A stretch of 64,000 nucleotides of DNA from the NCBI GenBank assembly GCA_022844135.1, contig JALHMG010000005.1:13324-77323 (forward strand), in the 5' to 3' direction. The translations under genes were made by a program, and so were the position numbers. Shown piece after piece: positions 44,116 to 53,986 of the stretch (the stretch's first letter is position 1; every line of letters starts with the position of its first letter). The DNA is from Lysobacterales bacterium. Lineage in GTDB: Bacteria > Pseudomonadota > Gammaproteobacteria > Xanthomonadales > SZUA-5. A model generated the notes under the pieces. It searched no databases and had not been told where the DNA came from. It was given only the letters and a program-made list of their open reading frames with translations.

Positions 44116-44901
44116 TCAATCCAAGGCCGGCCAAGTCGATGCATCCAGCGTCTCCCGATACGCGTGCCATGTCGAATACGCCAGCCAAGGCATGATCAAC
44201 ACCAGACCCAGATACAGTGTTGCGAATCCGACCGCGGTTAGCATCGCGATGAGCGCGGCCCACAAAAGCATCGTCGTTTTGTTGCGCAACACTGCGTTGA
44301 CGCTGGAGACGCAGGCGGTGACCATGTCGACGTCGCGGTCGGCAATCATCGGCAACGAGAACGCGGCGGTGGCGAAGGTGAACGCGGCAAACACCGACCC
44401 CACCGCCGAGCCGATGGCCAGAAATTCGAGCAGAGCGGACAAGTCGCCCTCCGGCATCGGCACGAAGACCGTGACCAACATGCCGGCGCGCGACCACACC
44501 AGCAGAATGACCAGTTGCATCAACGCAAACACGCCGGCCTGGCCGACGACGCGACGCGCCAGCACAAAGGATTTGCCGAGCTTTGGCCTGCGCCCCGCTT
44601 CCAGCTCGCGACTGACGCAATACAAGCCCACCGCAATCAACGGGGCGACGAACACAAAACCCGATAGCAACGCCGCCAACAAGGCAAAGCGGCCCAGCTC
44701 CCAGGCCAATATCGAAACACCGACGCTGACCAGCAAAATCACGACGCCAAAGAGCAGCGTCAATCCCGGCGCCCGGCGTACATCGCCCCAACCTGCCCTC
44801 AGCCAGCGCCAAGGCGCCTCGAACCCAAGGTCCGCGCAGGGCACGACGAACGGCCGAGCGTTGTTTTTGTCTACAACCTCAGAGTGTTGTTCAGACTCCA
44901 T
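44116..44901 (-). CDS. DUF2189-family integral membrane protein
   Basis: This 261-residue protein has about six membrane helices and the DUF2189 arrangement: an RPFVVPCADLGFEAPWRWLRAGWGDVRRAPGLTLLFGV N-terminal block, central LYCVSRELEAGRRP and GSAVGSVFAAFTFATAAFSLPMIADRDVDMVTA. The family is widespread in proteobacteria and uncharacterised. No transport signature. Confidence 0.85.
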   Translation of the reverse strand: MESEQHSEVVDKNNARPFVVPCADLGFEAPWRWLRAGWGDVRRAPGLTLLFGVVILLVSVGVSILAWELGRFALLAALLSGFVFVAPLIAVGLYCVSRELEAGRRPKLGKSFVLARRVVGQAGVFALMQLVILLVWSRAGMLVTVFVPMPEGDLSALLEFLAIGSAVGSVFAAFTFATAAFSLPMIADRDVDMVTACVSSVNAVLRNKTTMLLWAALIAMLTAVGFATLYLGLVLIMPWLAYSTWHAYRETLDASTWPALD

Positions 44902-44934
44902 CGTCGCACCGGCGCGGGTGGCGCTGGCGCTATC

Positions 44935-45075
44935 TTAGCCCGATACCTCGGCGCTGGCGACGCGCGCGACCGGTCCGCCTGGTCGGCGATCGGAATAGCG
45001 CAATTCGAAATCGCTCGCCTCGTACATGCCGCGCTCGATTGCCAACAAGGCGCGCACATTACCGACTTTCGCCAT
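44935..45075 (-). CDS. short ORF of uncertain reality
   Basis: A 46-residue ORF (MAKVGNVRALLAIERGMYEA...) is preceded by GGGAA. It could be a small protein or the C-terminal leftover of a larger gene, since the frame remains open upstream to a GTG at 45117. Nothing identifies it. Confidence 0.3.
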   Translation of the reverse strand: MAKVGNVRALLAIERGMYEASDFELRYSDRRPGGPVARVASAEVSG

Positions 45076-45395
45076 CACAGTTCCCGACGTTCGACCTTCA
45101 CGAATCCAGCTCTTCACAGCAGGTGACCCGGTGATTCGGCGAACCCGTCATGGCGATGGACGATATCGGGGTGCGGGCGCTTGTAGCGCCGGTCCACGAG
45201 GGCAACGATGCGACCTGGCATGGAGGATTGGCTGCGGTTAGTGGAGTTGCCAACGCGCGGCAATTGCCGCGCATCCCGTTGTACCTGGTGCTGTCCCTCG
45301 TCGCTGCAATTTTCACATGTGCCCGAGGGTTCGATCAGTATCCTCAGCGGGCGTACAAACACGGCTGTTGTTGAGGCGTTCTTGCGAGATTTGAT
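45076..45395. other. 320-bp stretch without a convincing gene
   Basis: Short frames exist on both strands, but none has a ribosome site, compositional support or recognisable motif. No clear promoter was identified for the winged-helix/kinase pseudogene that follows. Confidence 0.5.
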
Positions 45396-46489
45396 TTGAG
45401 CATGATCGAAGCAAATCCTGCGAATGATGATCGATATCTCGACCATCCTTACGAGCTTGCCGGCCGCCTGATCGACCCGGTTCCGGGTACGCTCAGTTGG
45501 CAAGGTCAAACAACGCATTTACGCCGCAAAGAACTTGAGGTGCTGGCGATTCTGGCGAATGCTGCCGGTGCGCCAGTCACGCGCCAGACTTTCGTTGCAG
45601 CAGTGTGGAATGGCAATGATCTGGTTGGCGATCGTGGTTTGACCGACACCATTTTTTCCTTACGCCGTGCCCTACGCGACGACGATCCAACGCTGGCGCT
45701 GATCCGCACCATTCCGCACCGTGGTTATCAGCTATCGGTGTCAGTGCGGCCCGTTGCAACGCCGCCGCCCAGGCTCCTGCCCGGTGCCGAGGTGCTGCAT
45801 AGTTCGGGTTGGCGTTTGCTGCGCAAGCTCGGCGAATCGTCGCTCAGCGAGACTTGGTTGGCGGAGCCATCGGAATACAACGCGGAAGTCGAAAACACCG
45901 CTCGTCGGGTATTTCGTTTTTGTCGCTCTGAGAGCTACCTGCGACGCTTGCAGCGCGAAGTGACGTTGCTGCGTTACGTCAATCAAAGCCTGTCCGAGCA
46001 CCCTGGCTTCGCGGTGATCCGCGATTGGCAGTTAGACCAACCGCCGTACTTCCTGGCACGCGATTTCGCTCGATACGGCAGCCTGGGCGAGTGGACCCAG
46101 GCGCAAGGCATGCCGCCAGCGCCGCCACTGCGCCTGATGATGGAACTAAGCGAAGCGCTGGCAGCGTTACATCAACTCGGCATCGTGCACCAGGACTTGA
46201 GCGTGGATCGAATTCTGGTCGACGAGACCGATGCCGGGCCGCAGTTCAGAATTAGCGCGCTCGGCTTAGGCGCTCTGGCTGATCGCAGCAAACTGGCGCC
46301 GCTGCGGATCACCGCGTTGGGATTGACGGTTATATCGAGCTTTATGCGCAGAAGCACAAAATCCAGCCGCAGCTGGACTACGATACGAAAGCTGGGCCGT
46401 GGCGACGGATGATCGAAGTGATGCAGAAAGATCCAGATCGCCCAGCTGCAGAAGTACTCTCCGGACAAACTGGAAGTACGCGCAAGTAG
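45396..46489 (+). pseudogene. internally deleted copy of the winged-helix/kinase/TPR gene at 48831
   Basis: The 5' part (start TTG 45396 or ATG 45402) encodes the winged-helix domain (DDRYLDHPYELAGR through RTIPHRGYQLSVSV) and most of the degenerate kinase domain, up to ITALGLT at 46327. The sequence then jumps to the far C-terminus of the paralogue. In a +2 frame, 46328-46489 encodes GYIELYAQKHKIQPQLDYDT and WRRMIEVMQKDPDRPAAEVL, homologous to AYIDLYARRHELRP and WRKILEAMKQDPARPVAEIL of the intact protein. About 1,000 codons (second kinase, membrane helix, TPRs) are gone. The current ORF ends with a frameshifted tail at 46412. The truncated product could still be made as a cytosolic DNA-binding/pseudokinase protein. 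Confidence 0.9.
45949..46328 (+). repeat. 380-bp near-identical tract shared with 49384-49763
   Basis: The two segments are in direct orientation at an offset of 3,435 bp and differ at only five positions that I can count. The sequence immediately upstream, in the same pair of genes, is clearly more divergent. The tract ends exactly at the deletion joint of the truncated copy (46328). Sharp edges inside homologous genes indicate recent gene conversion or recombination between the paralogues. Confidence 0.9.
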
Positions 46490-46650
46490 GTCACGGGTCC
46501 TGGCGCAAGCGTCAGAGCTGGTCTGGCGGGCAACGGTAGGGAAACCTGCACCGACCTCAGGGGTACTGAGGCCGGTGTGAACCTTGAGCGGAAGGACTTA
46601 CTTCTTCATCCGCAAGAACTGCTGGCTCGAGTGGCTAAACCGCGAACTTC

Positions 46651-48201
46651 TCAAAAAATCGCCTCGCTGGTGCACAGCTCGCTGAAGTCCTCAACGAAGA
46701 TTTGATCCTGGCCATCTAAGATAACAATCGGCGCGATGCTGCGTCCTGGAAGCAGCTGTCCGTTCGAATCAGTCAAGCGCAAGACAAAGCGTTCAGGTGA
46801 CTCAACAACCTGGTCATCAATGATTGGAACATCTACTCGTTTGAATTCCGCATTGCCTGCAACCCAATTCAGGACACCCGAGGTGCTCGTATAGTCGCTG
46901 CCGGCAAGCGCGGTGCCATCTTGCGTTGCAAAATTGACCGACAATGCGCCTGACGTATCTCCAGTGCGTCTGACCAGCAGTCTCGCGTTTGAATCACCCT
47001 CTTGAACGAAAGGTCGACAAGGAACAATAAACGCACTCACTGGAGCAGGTGGCGGCGATGCGGGGCGATCGCTGATTGTGAGAAGGACGAAGTTTCGTTG
47101 CAAAACCACGCCCTCGGGTGCCGCGATCGTGAATGCCACAAACTCGAGCCCCTCACTTTGGTTATCGGCGAGAATTCTGAAAGGAATATCCTTGACCAAA
47201 TCCCCCACCGCAAAATTGAGTTCGCCTGTGATTGGGCCGATAAAATCGACACCCGCGGTTGCCGTGGCGTCAGGGTTTGCGGCAAACGTAAAGCGCAGCG
47301 CTTGCGTCGCTGGCCGATCCAGCCGCAGAGCCAGCCGTGCCTCCGACTCACCTGCAGCCGGCTCTGTCGCAAATGCATCGAACGGGATAGCAAAAGGTGC
47401 CGGCGGCGGCGGTCGCACACCATCGTCATCAAAAATTCCGCCGAAGCCGATTTGTGGTGGAATCGTCGTCGTCGGATCAGACACCTCAAGCCTGAAGCTT
47501 TCGAAATTCTCGGCGGTGGTGTCGCCAATGACATTCACCGTAACCTCGACGCTGGCCTGATTAGGTTGCAAAGTTATGTCGCCGTTGGTGCCTTGAAAAT
47601 CCGATCCAGCTGTCGCACTGTCGGCAACCGTACGAAACCGCAAGTTCAGCGCCGAGTTGGCCGACTGTGAATTGGTTCGCGATACCGTGAAGCGCAGCGG
47701 CGTGGTGCCAGAATCGCCTTCGAGCACAGCCTCACCGCGAACGGAAAAGGTAACGCCGGGCGGTGGTGGCATGACATCGTCGTTATCAATGCCGCCAATC
47801 GCAACCGCGACAGGTGGCGCGCCGGGCGCGGCCGCGGGATCACGTAACACCAGACGAAGAACTTCAAACGGTTCCGGCTCTGTATCGCCGATCACCGACA
47901 CCGGAATTTCGGCGAAGGTTGCCGTTGGGGATAAGGTCACGGTGCCTTGAGCGGCCTCGTAGTCCTCCCCGGACGTCGCGTTGTCGTCTTCAGTGCTGTA
48001 GGCCAAGGTGATTGTCTGGCCGGCGGCGAACGGAGCCAGACCAATGCGAAACAACATGGGGCGCGTGCCGGAATTGCCCTCTTGGACGACCTCGCCCCGA
48101 GCCAACACGGCTTGGGGCGGATTAGTTGTGGGTTCTTCTGCACGAAGCAGATCGCTAAGAAAAAGAAGAGCAGTTAGGACGGATATCTTTGCGGCTGACA
48201 T
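46651..48201 (-). CDS. secreted Calx-beta repeat protein
   Basis: The 516-residue product has a signal peptide (MSAAKISVLTALLFLSDLLRA) and four Calx-beta-like Ca2+-binding repeats of about 110 residues, each with 'EG(D/N)SG...F...' and 'A..G.DY/F...G.(V/I)T(L/V)' and 'E..E.F.L.L' elements (for example AVLEGDSGTTPLRFTVSRTN, FVQEGDSNARLLVRRTGDTS). Its C-terminus, IFVEDFSELCTSEAIF, is a longer variant of the N-G-F-E-type tail. GGAGA precedes the ATG at 48201; the longer frame upstream is not credible. The first CGA-box element lies 110-147 bp upstream. The 161 bp after its stop contain no assignable gene. Confidence 0.85.
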   Translation of the reverse strand: MSAAKISVLTALLFLSDLLRAEEPTTNPPQAVLARGEVVQEGNSGTRPMLFRIGLAPFAAGQTITLAYSTEDDNATSGEDYEAAQGTVTLSPTATFAEIPVSVIGDTEPEPFEVLRLVLRDPAAAPGAPPVAVAIGGIDNDDVMPPPPGVTFSVRGEAVLEGDSGTTPLRFTVSRTNSQSANSALNLRFRTVADSATAGSDFQGTNGDITLQPNQASVEVTVNVIGDTTAENFESFRLEVSDPTTTIPPQIGFGGIFDDDGVRPPPPAPFAIPFDAFATEPAAGESEARLALRLDRPATQALRFTFAANPDATATAGVDFIGPITGELNFAVGDLVKDIPFRILADNQSEGLEFVAFTIAAPEGVVLQRNFVLLTISDRPASPPPAPVSAFIVPCRPFVQEGDSNARLLVRRTGDTSGALSVNFATQDGTALAGSDYTSTSGVLNWVAGNAEFKRVDVPIIDDQVVESPERFVLRLTDSNGQLLPGRSIAPIVILDGQDQIFVEDFSELCTSEAIF

Positions 48202-48310
48202 ACGACTCTCCGAAAAAATCAAGAGGAAGTGAAGGACAGACATGTGCCACTGAGCGTGTCGAATCCAGGTTGCCGCTCGATTCGAGCAGGCAAGGTTCGG
48301 TTTTTCAAAT

Positions 48311-48348
48311 CGAATAAACCCGAATGCGTGCCATTCGAGTTTTTTCGA
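48311..48348 (+). promoter_or_regulatory. CGA-box element copy A (10-15-10 spacing)
   Basis: CGA triplets, mostly within TTCGA/TCGAA, occur at 48311, 48321, 48336 and 48346. This makes two direct-repeat pairs with 10-bp pitch separated by 15 bp. The element is 110-147 bp upstream of the Calx-beta gene (minus strand). Winged-helix regulators of the OmpR/CadC type commonly bind direct repeats with 10-11-bp pitch. The surrounding 629-bp gap (48202-48830) holds no ORF I trust. Confidence 0.65.
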
Positions 48349-48830
48349 GATGTCCGCCAGCAAAACCACGCTCGAAAAAGCGCTGCGCGATCTCGGTATC
48401 GAACGGCCGCTCACGATTCGTCGACATCTAGCCCGACGACCGGCGGAACGCGAGGTTGTTTGGTGTTCCTGCAAGCTCGAGCTTGCGCGCCAAACGTTCA
48501 CATCAAGATCGCGAAACGGCCTGGCGCAATCTTCACGCTCTACGACGTGACGAGCTCGTCTGATCGAGTCCCAGAACGATGCTCCGAGGCGTTCGAATGG
48601 GATCACGGTGTGATATGCGCTCTTCGATCGACACCTGGCAGCGCGCAAGTGCTCGATCCATGGATAGCGAGGGGCCTGAGGAAAGGCACGAGGAGCGTCA
48701 TGGCGCATGGCGACCACGAGCAACGCGACATTCGTGCCGAAAGGTGCGGAAAAATTCCAGTTACTTCTATGTCACCGCACTAGACTATCCTGCAGAAGCG
48801 GGGTTGTTTCAGACTTTTGCGGGGTAGCGG

Positions 48831-51800
48831 TTGAACAAGCTCGAAGCGTTCACGACGATCGATGATCGATATCTCGACCATCCTTACGAGCTTGCCGGTC
48901 GTTCGATCGACCCGTTGGCGGGAACGTTGAGCTGGCAAGCGCAAACAACACATCTGCGGCGCAAAGAACTTGAGGTGCTGGCGGTGCTGGCCAGTGCTGA
49001 GGGCGCCACAGTATCGCGCCAAACATTTGTCAAGGCGGTGTGGGACGGCAATGATCTGGTTGGTGATCGTGGCGTAAGCGACACCATTTTTTCCCTGCGC
49101 CGCGCTTTGTGTGATGATGACCCTAAGCTGCCGCTGATCCGCACCATTCCCCGTCGGGGATATCAACTTTGCGTGCCCGTGAAGTCCGTCGCGGCGTCGC
49201 CGAACGCATTTATGCCTGATTACGAGTTGTTGCATAGCTCGGGATGGCGTTTGGTGCGCAAGCTCGGCGAATCGGCGCAAAGCGAGACGTGGCTCGGCGA
49301 GCCATCCGTATACAACGGCGAACTGGAAAACACGGCCCCGCGCGTGTTTCGTTTTTGTCGCTCGCAAGCGTATCTACGACGCCTGCAGCGCGAAGTGACG
49401 TTGCTGCGTTACGTCAATCAAAGCCTGTCCGAGCACCCTGGCTTCGCGGTGATCCGCGATTGGCAGTTGGACGAACCGCCGTACTTCCTGGCACGCGATT
49501 TCGCTCGATACGGCAGCCTGGGCGAGTGGACCCAGGCGCAAGGCATGCCGCCAGCGCCGCCACTGCGCCTGATGATGGAACTAAGCGAAGCGCTGGCAGC
49601 GTTACATCAACTCGGCATCGTGCACCAGGACTTGAGCGTGGATCGAATTCTGGTCGACGAGACCGATGCCGGGCCGCAGTTCAAAATGAGCGCGCTCGGC
49701 TTAGGCGCTCTGGCTGATCGCAGCAAACTGGCGCCGCTGCAGATCACCGCGTTGGGATTGACGATGGGTGCCGAGGAGGCAGGCGCGCAAGCGAGTTCTG
49801 CAGACGACGTTGCCGCACTCGGGTTGGTGTTCTTGCAGCTCTCGGTCGGCGATTGGCACGCCAAGCCCAATGAAACCTGGCTCGGACGCGTGACGGACAC
49901 GGATCTTCAAACGCTGCTTAGGCAGTGCCTGGGCGCGGCAGAGGCACGTCCGAGTGCAATCGAGCTTGCGCGACAACTGCGCGCACTGACGCCAGGCGCG
50001 ACGGTTGACGCGCAAGCGAATCCTGTTGCTCCGCAATCGGGTCCCGAAAACGCGCTTGCCGTGGCGTCGATCCAGCCTGTTAAGCGGCCTTCGGCGCCTG
50101 AAACCATCGGCCGCTACCGCTTGTTGGATCGCCTCGGCGAAGGCGGCATGGGCATGGTCTATCTGGCCGAACAACGCGACCCGTATCGCAAGGTTGCGCT
50201 GAAAATCATCCGCTCAGGTTTGGATGGCCAACAAATTCTGAGTCGATTTGAGGCCGAACGCCAAGCCCTGGCGATGATGAATCATCCCAATGTGGCCAGT
50301 GTGCTCGATTCTGGCCTGGCCGACGATGGTCGGCCCTATTTTGCGATGGAGTACATCGCCGGCGAAGACATCAAGGGCTACAGCGACCGCCACCATTTGA
50401 ACATCGGTGCGCGCGTCAAACTGTTCTTGCAGGTCTGCGATGGTGTGCTGCATGCGCATCAAAAAGGCGTACTGCATCGCGACATCAAGCCCAGCAATTT
50501 GATGGTAGCCGCTACAACGGACCAGGCGGGCATAGTGAAGGTAATCGACTTTGGCCTGGCCAAGTCGCTGCATGGCAAGCTCGCGACGCAGACCTTGCAC
50601 ACCAGCTTCGGCGCCTTTGTCGGCACACCCGTTTACAGCAGTCCCGAGCACGTTTCCGGCAGCGCTGCAGGCGTGGATACGCGCAGCGATATTTATTCCC
50701 TGGGCGTAGTCCTCTATGAGCTGCTGGTTGGCATGACCCCGATTGCCAGCGAGTCGCTCAACAATCTTGAGCCAGAAAAAATCCGCGAGATCGTCTGCAA
50801 ATCCAAACTGCCTACGATGCGGGAACAGCTGCAAAACACCTCGGCGGACAGGCGAGAACAACTTGCCCAGCACCGTTCGATCAAAGTGGACGAGCTGCCC
50901 AAGGCACTCGAAGGCGATTTGTCCTGGGTCGTCGGCAAATGCCTGGAGCGCGACCCAAACGATCGATATGCCTCGGTGCTGGCGTTGAAGGATGACCTGG
51001 AGCGCTGGCTGGACTTGCGGCCGGTCGAGGCAAGGCCTACCTCCGGTTGGTATCGCTTTCGCAAGTTGGTGCAGCGCAATCGCGGACCGGCGCTGTTGAT
51101 CGCGTGCGCTGCAGCAGCATTGTTGATGACAACCACAGCCGCAGTCGTTGGCTATCTGCGAGCGGAGCGCGCATTGGAAACATCGCGTTTGGCGGAAGCC
51201 GAAGCGACCAAGGCCGCTGATTTTCAGGTCAGGCAGATGCAATCGGTCGATCCGGCTGCGATGGGCCTGAGCCTGCGGGAACGCTTGGTCGATGCGGTAA
51301 AAGAACGAGGCGCCGAACGCGGCTGGGATCCGGTGGCGGTGACGCAGGGCGAGCAGGCGTTGGGCAGACTGATCGAAGGCGTGAACTTCACCGATCTGTC
51401 GCTGGAGCAGCTAGAAGCGCATCAGTTCCGACCGACACTGGCCAGCATCACAAACGACTTCAAAGACCAACCGCTCTTGCAGGCGCGCCTCTGGCAAAGC
51501 CTGGCCGATAGCCTGGTCAAACTTGGGCGCATCGAGGCCGCTACCGAGCCGCAGCGACTGGCGCTGGAGCAGCGTCAGCGCTTGCTCGGAAAGGATGACC
51601 CTCTATCGCTGATCTCGTTGCGCAGCCAAGGATCGCTGCTGTTGAAGAAGGGCCAGCACCCACAGGCTGAGGCCGATCTGCGAACCGCGGCAACGTCTAT
51701 GCGGCGCGTCTTGGGGAGCCGTCACCCGGAGACCCTGGCGTCGCAAATGAAGCTCTGCGAGGCATTGTTTGCACAAGATCGCATCGAAGAAGCGCTGGTG

Positions 51801-53030
51801 CCGGCACAGGAAGTACTGGACGCGTCGCGACAGGCGCTCGGCGAAGATGATCGGACAACACTCGATGCCAAGTTGTTGATGGGCAATATCCTGTTCCGGC
51901 TTCAACGGTATGCGGAAGTCGAAGCCTATTACCAGGAGGCTCTTGATGGTTACAAGCGGGTGCATGGCAACCAGCATCCCGAAACCTGGAAGCCGATGAA
52001 CAACCTGGCGGCAGTTTTCCTGATAACGGGCCGATACGCCCAGGCCGAGACCGTCCTGGCGCAGTTGTTGTCCGATCAGCGCTTGCGACTTGGCAACGAT
52101 CACGAGAGTACCTTGACGACTCAGTTGAATCTGACGACCGCCCTCAGATACCAAGGGCGATTAGCCGAATCCGAAGATATGACGCGCAAGCTCCTGCTCA
52201 TCGTGCAGCAAACGTTGGGCAAGGAGCATCCGAAATCCCTGGAGATCGAATCGAACCTGGCGCGACTGCTGCTCGAACAAGGCAAGGTCGATGATTCGAT
52301 CGCGCTCTACAAGGGTCTCTTGGCGACGACCCGTCGCACGCTGAGCAGAGACGATCGGACCTCCGACAGATATGTGATTTTCTTGGCGATTGCATTGCGG
52401 AAGAATGGCGAATTCAACGACGCCCAGCGTTTGCTCAGCGATCTGCTGCGGGCGCAACGTAGCGAGTTGGGCGATTCGCACCGCAACACGCTGGCGACGA
52501 TGGCCGAATTGGCAAACGTTTCTGAAGCGCAAGGCGATGTCGACGCAGCGGAATCCATGCTCCGGGAAGCATTGGCCGGCCGGCGAGCGCTTTTTGGCAA
52601 CACCAGCCGGGACACGCTGAACACTCTCGATCAACTCGGCCAGTTTCTTCGCAGGCGGGGAAAACTGGAAGAAGCTGCGACGATGGGCCAGGAGGCCATC
52701 AACGGCGCTTCTAACCAACCCTATCCGCAGAATCCGATCGGTCTTTATCTCATTCACCAGGCCGGAACGCTGATGGACCTGCAGCGAATCGACGATGCCG
52801 AAAGCCTGCTGGACAAGGCCAGAACCCGGTTGTCTCAGGATGCTTACCCGTCGAGGAATTCGGTAGAAGAGCTTGCCGAGGCTTACATTGATCTTTACGC
52901 CAGAAGACACGAACTCCGGCCGGAGCCTGGCTTGGTCTTGGAAGCGGAGTCGTGGCGAAAAATACTCGAAGCCATGAAACAAGATCCCGCTCGACCGGTC
53001 GCCGAAATATTGTTGACCAAGACCGATTGA
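48831..53030 (+). CDS. winged-helix / pseudokinase / Ser-Thr kinase / membrane / TPR fusion protein
   Basis: The 1399-residue product starts at TTG. Residues about 8-113 form an OmpR/CadC-type winged helix (LRRKELEVLAVLASAEGATV, TIFSLRRALCDD, RTIPRRGYQL). Residues about 137-330 resemble a kinase but lack essentials: HQDLS replaces HRD-x-K, and no DFG is present. Residues 426-720 are a complete kinase: GEGGMGMVY loop, VALKII, HRDIKPSN (H549), DFG (D573) and SSPEH. A membrane helix follows at about 752-778, then a long TPR region to about 1340. The DNA-binding and kinase parts should be cytoplasmic and the TPRs periplasmic. Such a fusion suggests a one-protein sensor-kinase-transcription factor. 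Targets are unknown; the CGA-box elements nearby are candidates. Confidence 0.88.
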   Translation: MNKLEAFTTIDDRYLDHPYELAGRSIDPLAGTLSWQAQTTHLRRKELEVLAVLASAEGATVSRQTFVKAVWDGNDLVGDRGVSDTIFSLRRALCDDDPKLPLIRTIPRRGYQLCVPVKSVAASPNAFMPDYELLHSSGWRLVRKLGESAQSETWLGEPSVYNGELENTAPRVFRFCRSQAYLRRLQREVTLLRYVNQSLSEHPGFAVIRDWQLDEPPYFLARDFARYGSLGEWTQAQGMPPAPPLRLMMELSEALAALHQLGIVHQDLSVDRILVDETDAGPQFKMSALGLGALADRSKLAPLQITALGLTMGAEEAGAQASSADDVAALGLVFLQLSVGDWHAKPNETWLGRVTDTDLQTLLRQCLGAAEARPSAIELARQLRALTPGATVDAQANPVAPQSGPENALAVASIQPVKRPSAPETIGRYRLLDRLGEGGMGMVYLAEQRDPYRKVALKIIRSGLDGQQILSRFEAERQALAMMNHPNVASVLDSGLADDGRPYFAMEYIAGEDIKGYSDRHHLNIGARVKLFLQVCDGVLHAHQKGVLHRDIKPSNLMVAATTDQAGIVKVIDFGLAKSLHGKLATQTLHTSFGAFVGTPVYSSPEHVSGSAAGVDTRSDIYSLGVVLYELLVGMTPIASESLNNLEPEKIREIVCKSKLPTMREQLQNTSADRREQLAQHRSIKVDELPKALEGDLSWVVGKCLERDPNDRYASVLALKDDLERWLDLRPVEARPTSGWYRFRKLVQRNRGPALLIACAAAALLMTTTAAVVGYLRAERALETSRLAEAEATKAADFQVRQMQSVDPAAMGLSLRERLVDAVKERGAERGWDPVAVTQGEQALGRLIEGVNFTDLSLEQLEAHQFRPTLASITNDFKDQPLLQARLWQSLADSLVKLGRIEAATEPQRLALEQRQRLLGKDDPLSLISLRSQGSLLLKKGQHPQAEADLRTAATSMRRVLGSRHPETLASQMKLCEALFAQDRIEEALVPAQEVLDASRQALGEDDRTTLDAKLLMGNILFRLQRYAEVEAYYQEALDGYKRVHGNQHPETWKPMNNLAAVFLITGRYAQAETVLAQLLSDQRLRLGNDHESTLTTQLNLTTALRYQGRLAESEDMTRKLLLIVQQTLGKEHPKSLEIESNLARLLLEQGKVDDSIALYKGLLATTRRTLSRDDRTSDRYVIFLAIALRKNGEFNDAQRLLSDLLRAQRSELGDSHRNTLATMAELANVSEAQGDVDAAESMLREALAGRRALFGNTSRDTLNTLDQLGQFLRRRGKLEEAATMGQEAINGASNQPYPQNPIGLYLIHQAGTLMDLQRIDDAESLLDKARTRLSQDAYPSRNSVEELAEAYIDLYARRHELRPEPGLVLEAESWRKILEAMKQDPARPVAEILLTKTD

Positions 53031-53142
53031 GTCGGGTTGAAGTCGCCAGGCGCCGGTGCACGCAACCCGTGTATTGCTCAGTCGCAACGCCGACGCATCC
53101 TGTCGCCAGGCATTCCCGCACACAGCGCAACGATCTTCAATC

Positions 53143-53180
53143 TGAATCGTCTCGAAATTGAGCGATTCGAGAAGTTTCGA
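53143..53180 (+). promoter_or_regulatory. CGA-box element copy B (10-15-10 spacing, first box TGA)
   Basis: Boxes at 53143 (TGA), 53153, 53168 and 53178 keep the same spacing and strand as copy A and share CGAGATGTC(C/G)G after the last box. It lies 113 bp after the kinase gene and about 260 bp upstream of the secreted-protein gene at 53441. No minus-strand gene starts at the distance seen for copies A and C. The remaining gap to 53441 shows no ORF. Confidence 0.55.
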
Positions 53181-53440
53181 GATGTCGGCACGCCCACGAC
53201 TCTGGTACGTTCCAGTTTTTGGAGACGCTTATGCGTGGGCTTGCCGTTTGCCAAAGTCTGTCGCGGGCCGTGCGGCAGTTTTCGCCCCTCCGCCGCCGGG
53301 ACGGGAAGTCGGTTGTGTGCCGATCGCCATCAGGCAGTAATGAGCCCGTCGCGGCAATGAGCCTACGAGCGGCCAGCTGACCCACTCAATGGCGTACGGA
53401 GCTCCACTGTTCGCCACCTCATTTCTGGAGGACCACGCTC

Positions 53441-53986
53441 ATGACCCATCTCAGTACGTTAGCCTTCGCCATGCTTGCTATGTCCGTCTCTGCCGCCGCC
53501 AGGGCCTGCCCATCTGATTTGCCGACCGTGCTGTCGCTCACGGTTGTGCCCGGCGAGATTCGCGGACTGGAGCACGTGCTGCACGTTGGCATGCAAGGCG
53601 ATGGCTGCCTGCGTGTGCGACGGCCCGAGCATTGGCCTGAACCGGGGCGGTTCGGCGGCGTAAGGGCTGCGCCATCGCTGCGCGCATCGCCGGCGACGTC
53701 GCAAATGCACCTGCTCGCGGGATTCGATGGTGAAAAGGTCGCCGCTGAACTCGCTGCGCTGGAGGAGGCGCGCGGGCAGGCCTTCGCCGTCTTGGGTGCT
53801 GATCGCTATGTGCTGCGCTGGACCGACGATCTCGGGCGAGGCTTTGAGGCGGCTTTCCCGGGCGTTTTCCAATATGCCGAACGGTATCCCGAACGCGCGG
53901 ATTTGGCGGCGTTCTCGGCGCTGGTTTCGATGCTGCAGGCCGAAGCCGAACGCGACGATCTGGTGGAAATGGAGGCCACACCATGA
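53441..53986 (+). CDS. secreted hypothetical protein
   Basis: The 181-residue product has a signal peptide (MTHLSTLAFAMLAMSVSAAARA) and a mature protein with two Cys (ACPSDL, GDGCLRV) and an amphipathic C-terminal half. GGAGGA gives a strong ribosome site. It overlaps the metalloprotease gene by 4 nt (ATGA), so the two are translationally coupled. An inhibitor, chaperone or processing partner of that protease is one possibility, from context only. Confidence 0.7.
   Translation: MTHLSTLAFAMLAMSVSAAARACPSDLPTVLSLTVVPGEIRGLEHVLHVGMQGDGCLRVRRPEHWPEPGRFGGVRAAPSLRASPATSQMHLLAGFDGEKVAAELAALEEARGQAFAVLGADRYVLRWTDDLGRGFEAAFPGVFQYAERYPERADLAAFSALVSMLQAEAERDDLVEMEATP

Noticed and set aside
46490-46650. 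Possible transposase C-terminal remnant (VNLERKDLLLHPQELLARVA)
   Set aside because: Only a vague resemblance to the end of IS91-type transposases; no inverted ends or other blocks.
48229-48783. 184-codon ORF between the Calx-beta gene and the kinase gene
   Set aside because: No motif, poor composition, and it crosses the CGA-box element.
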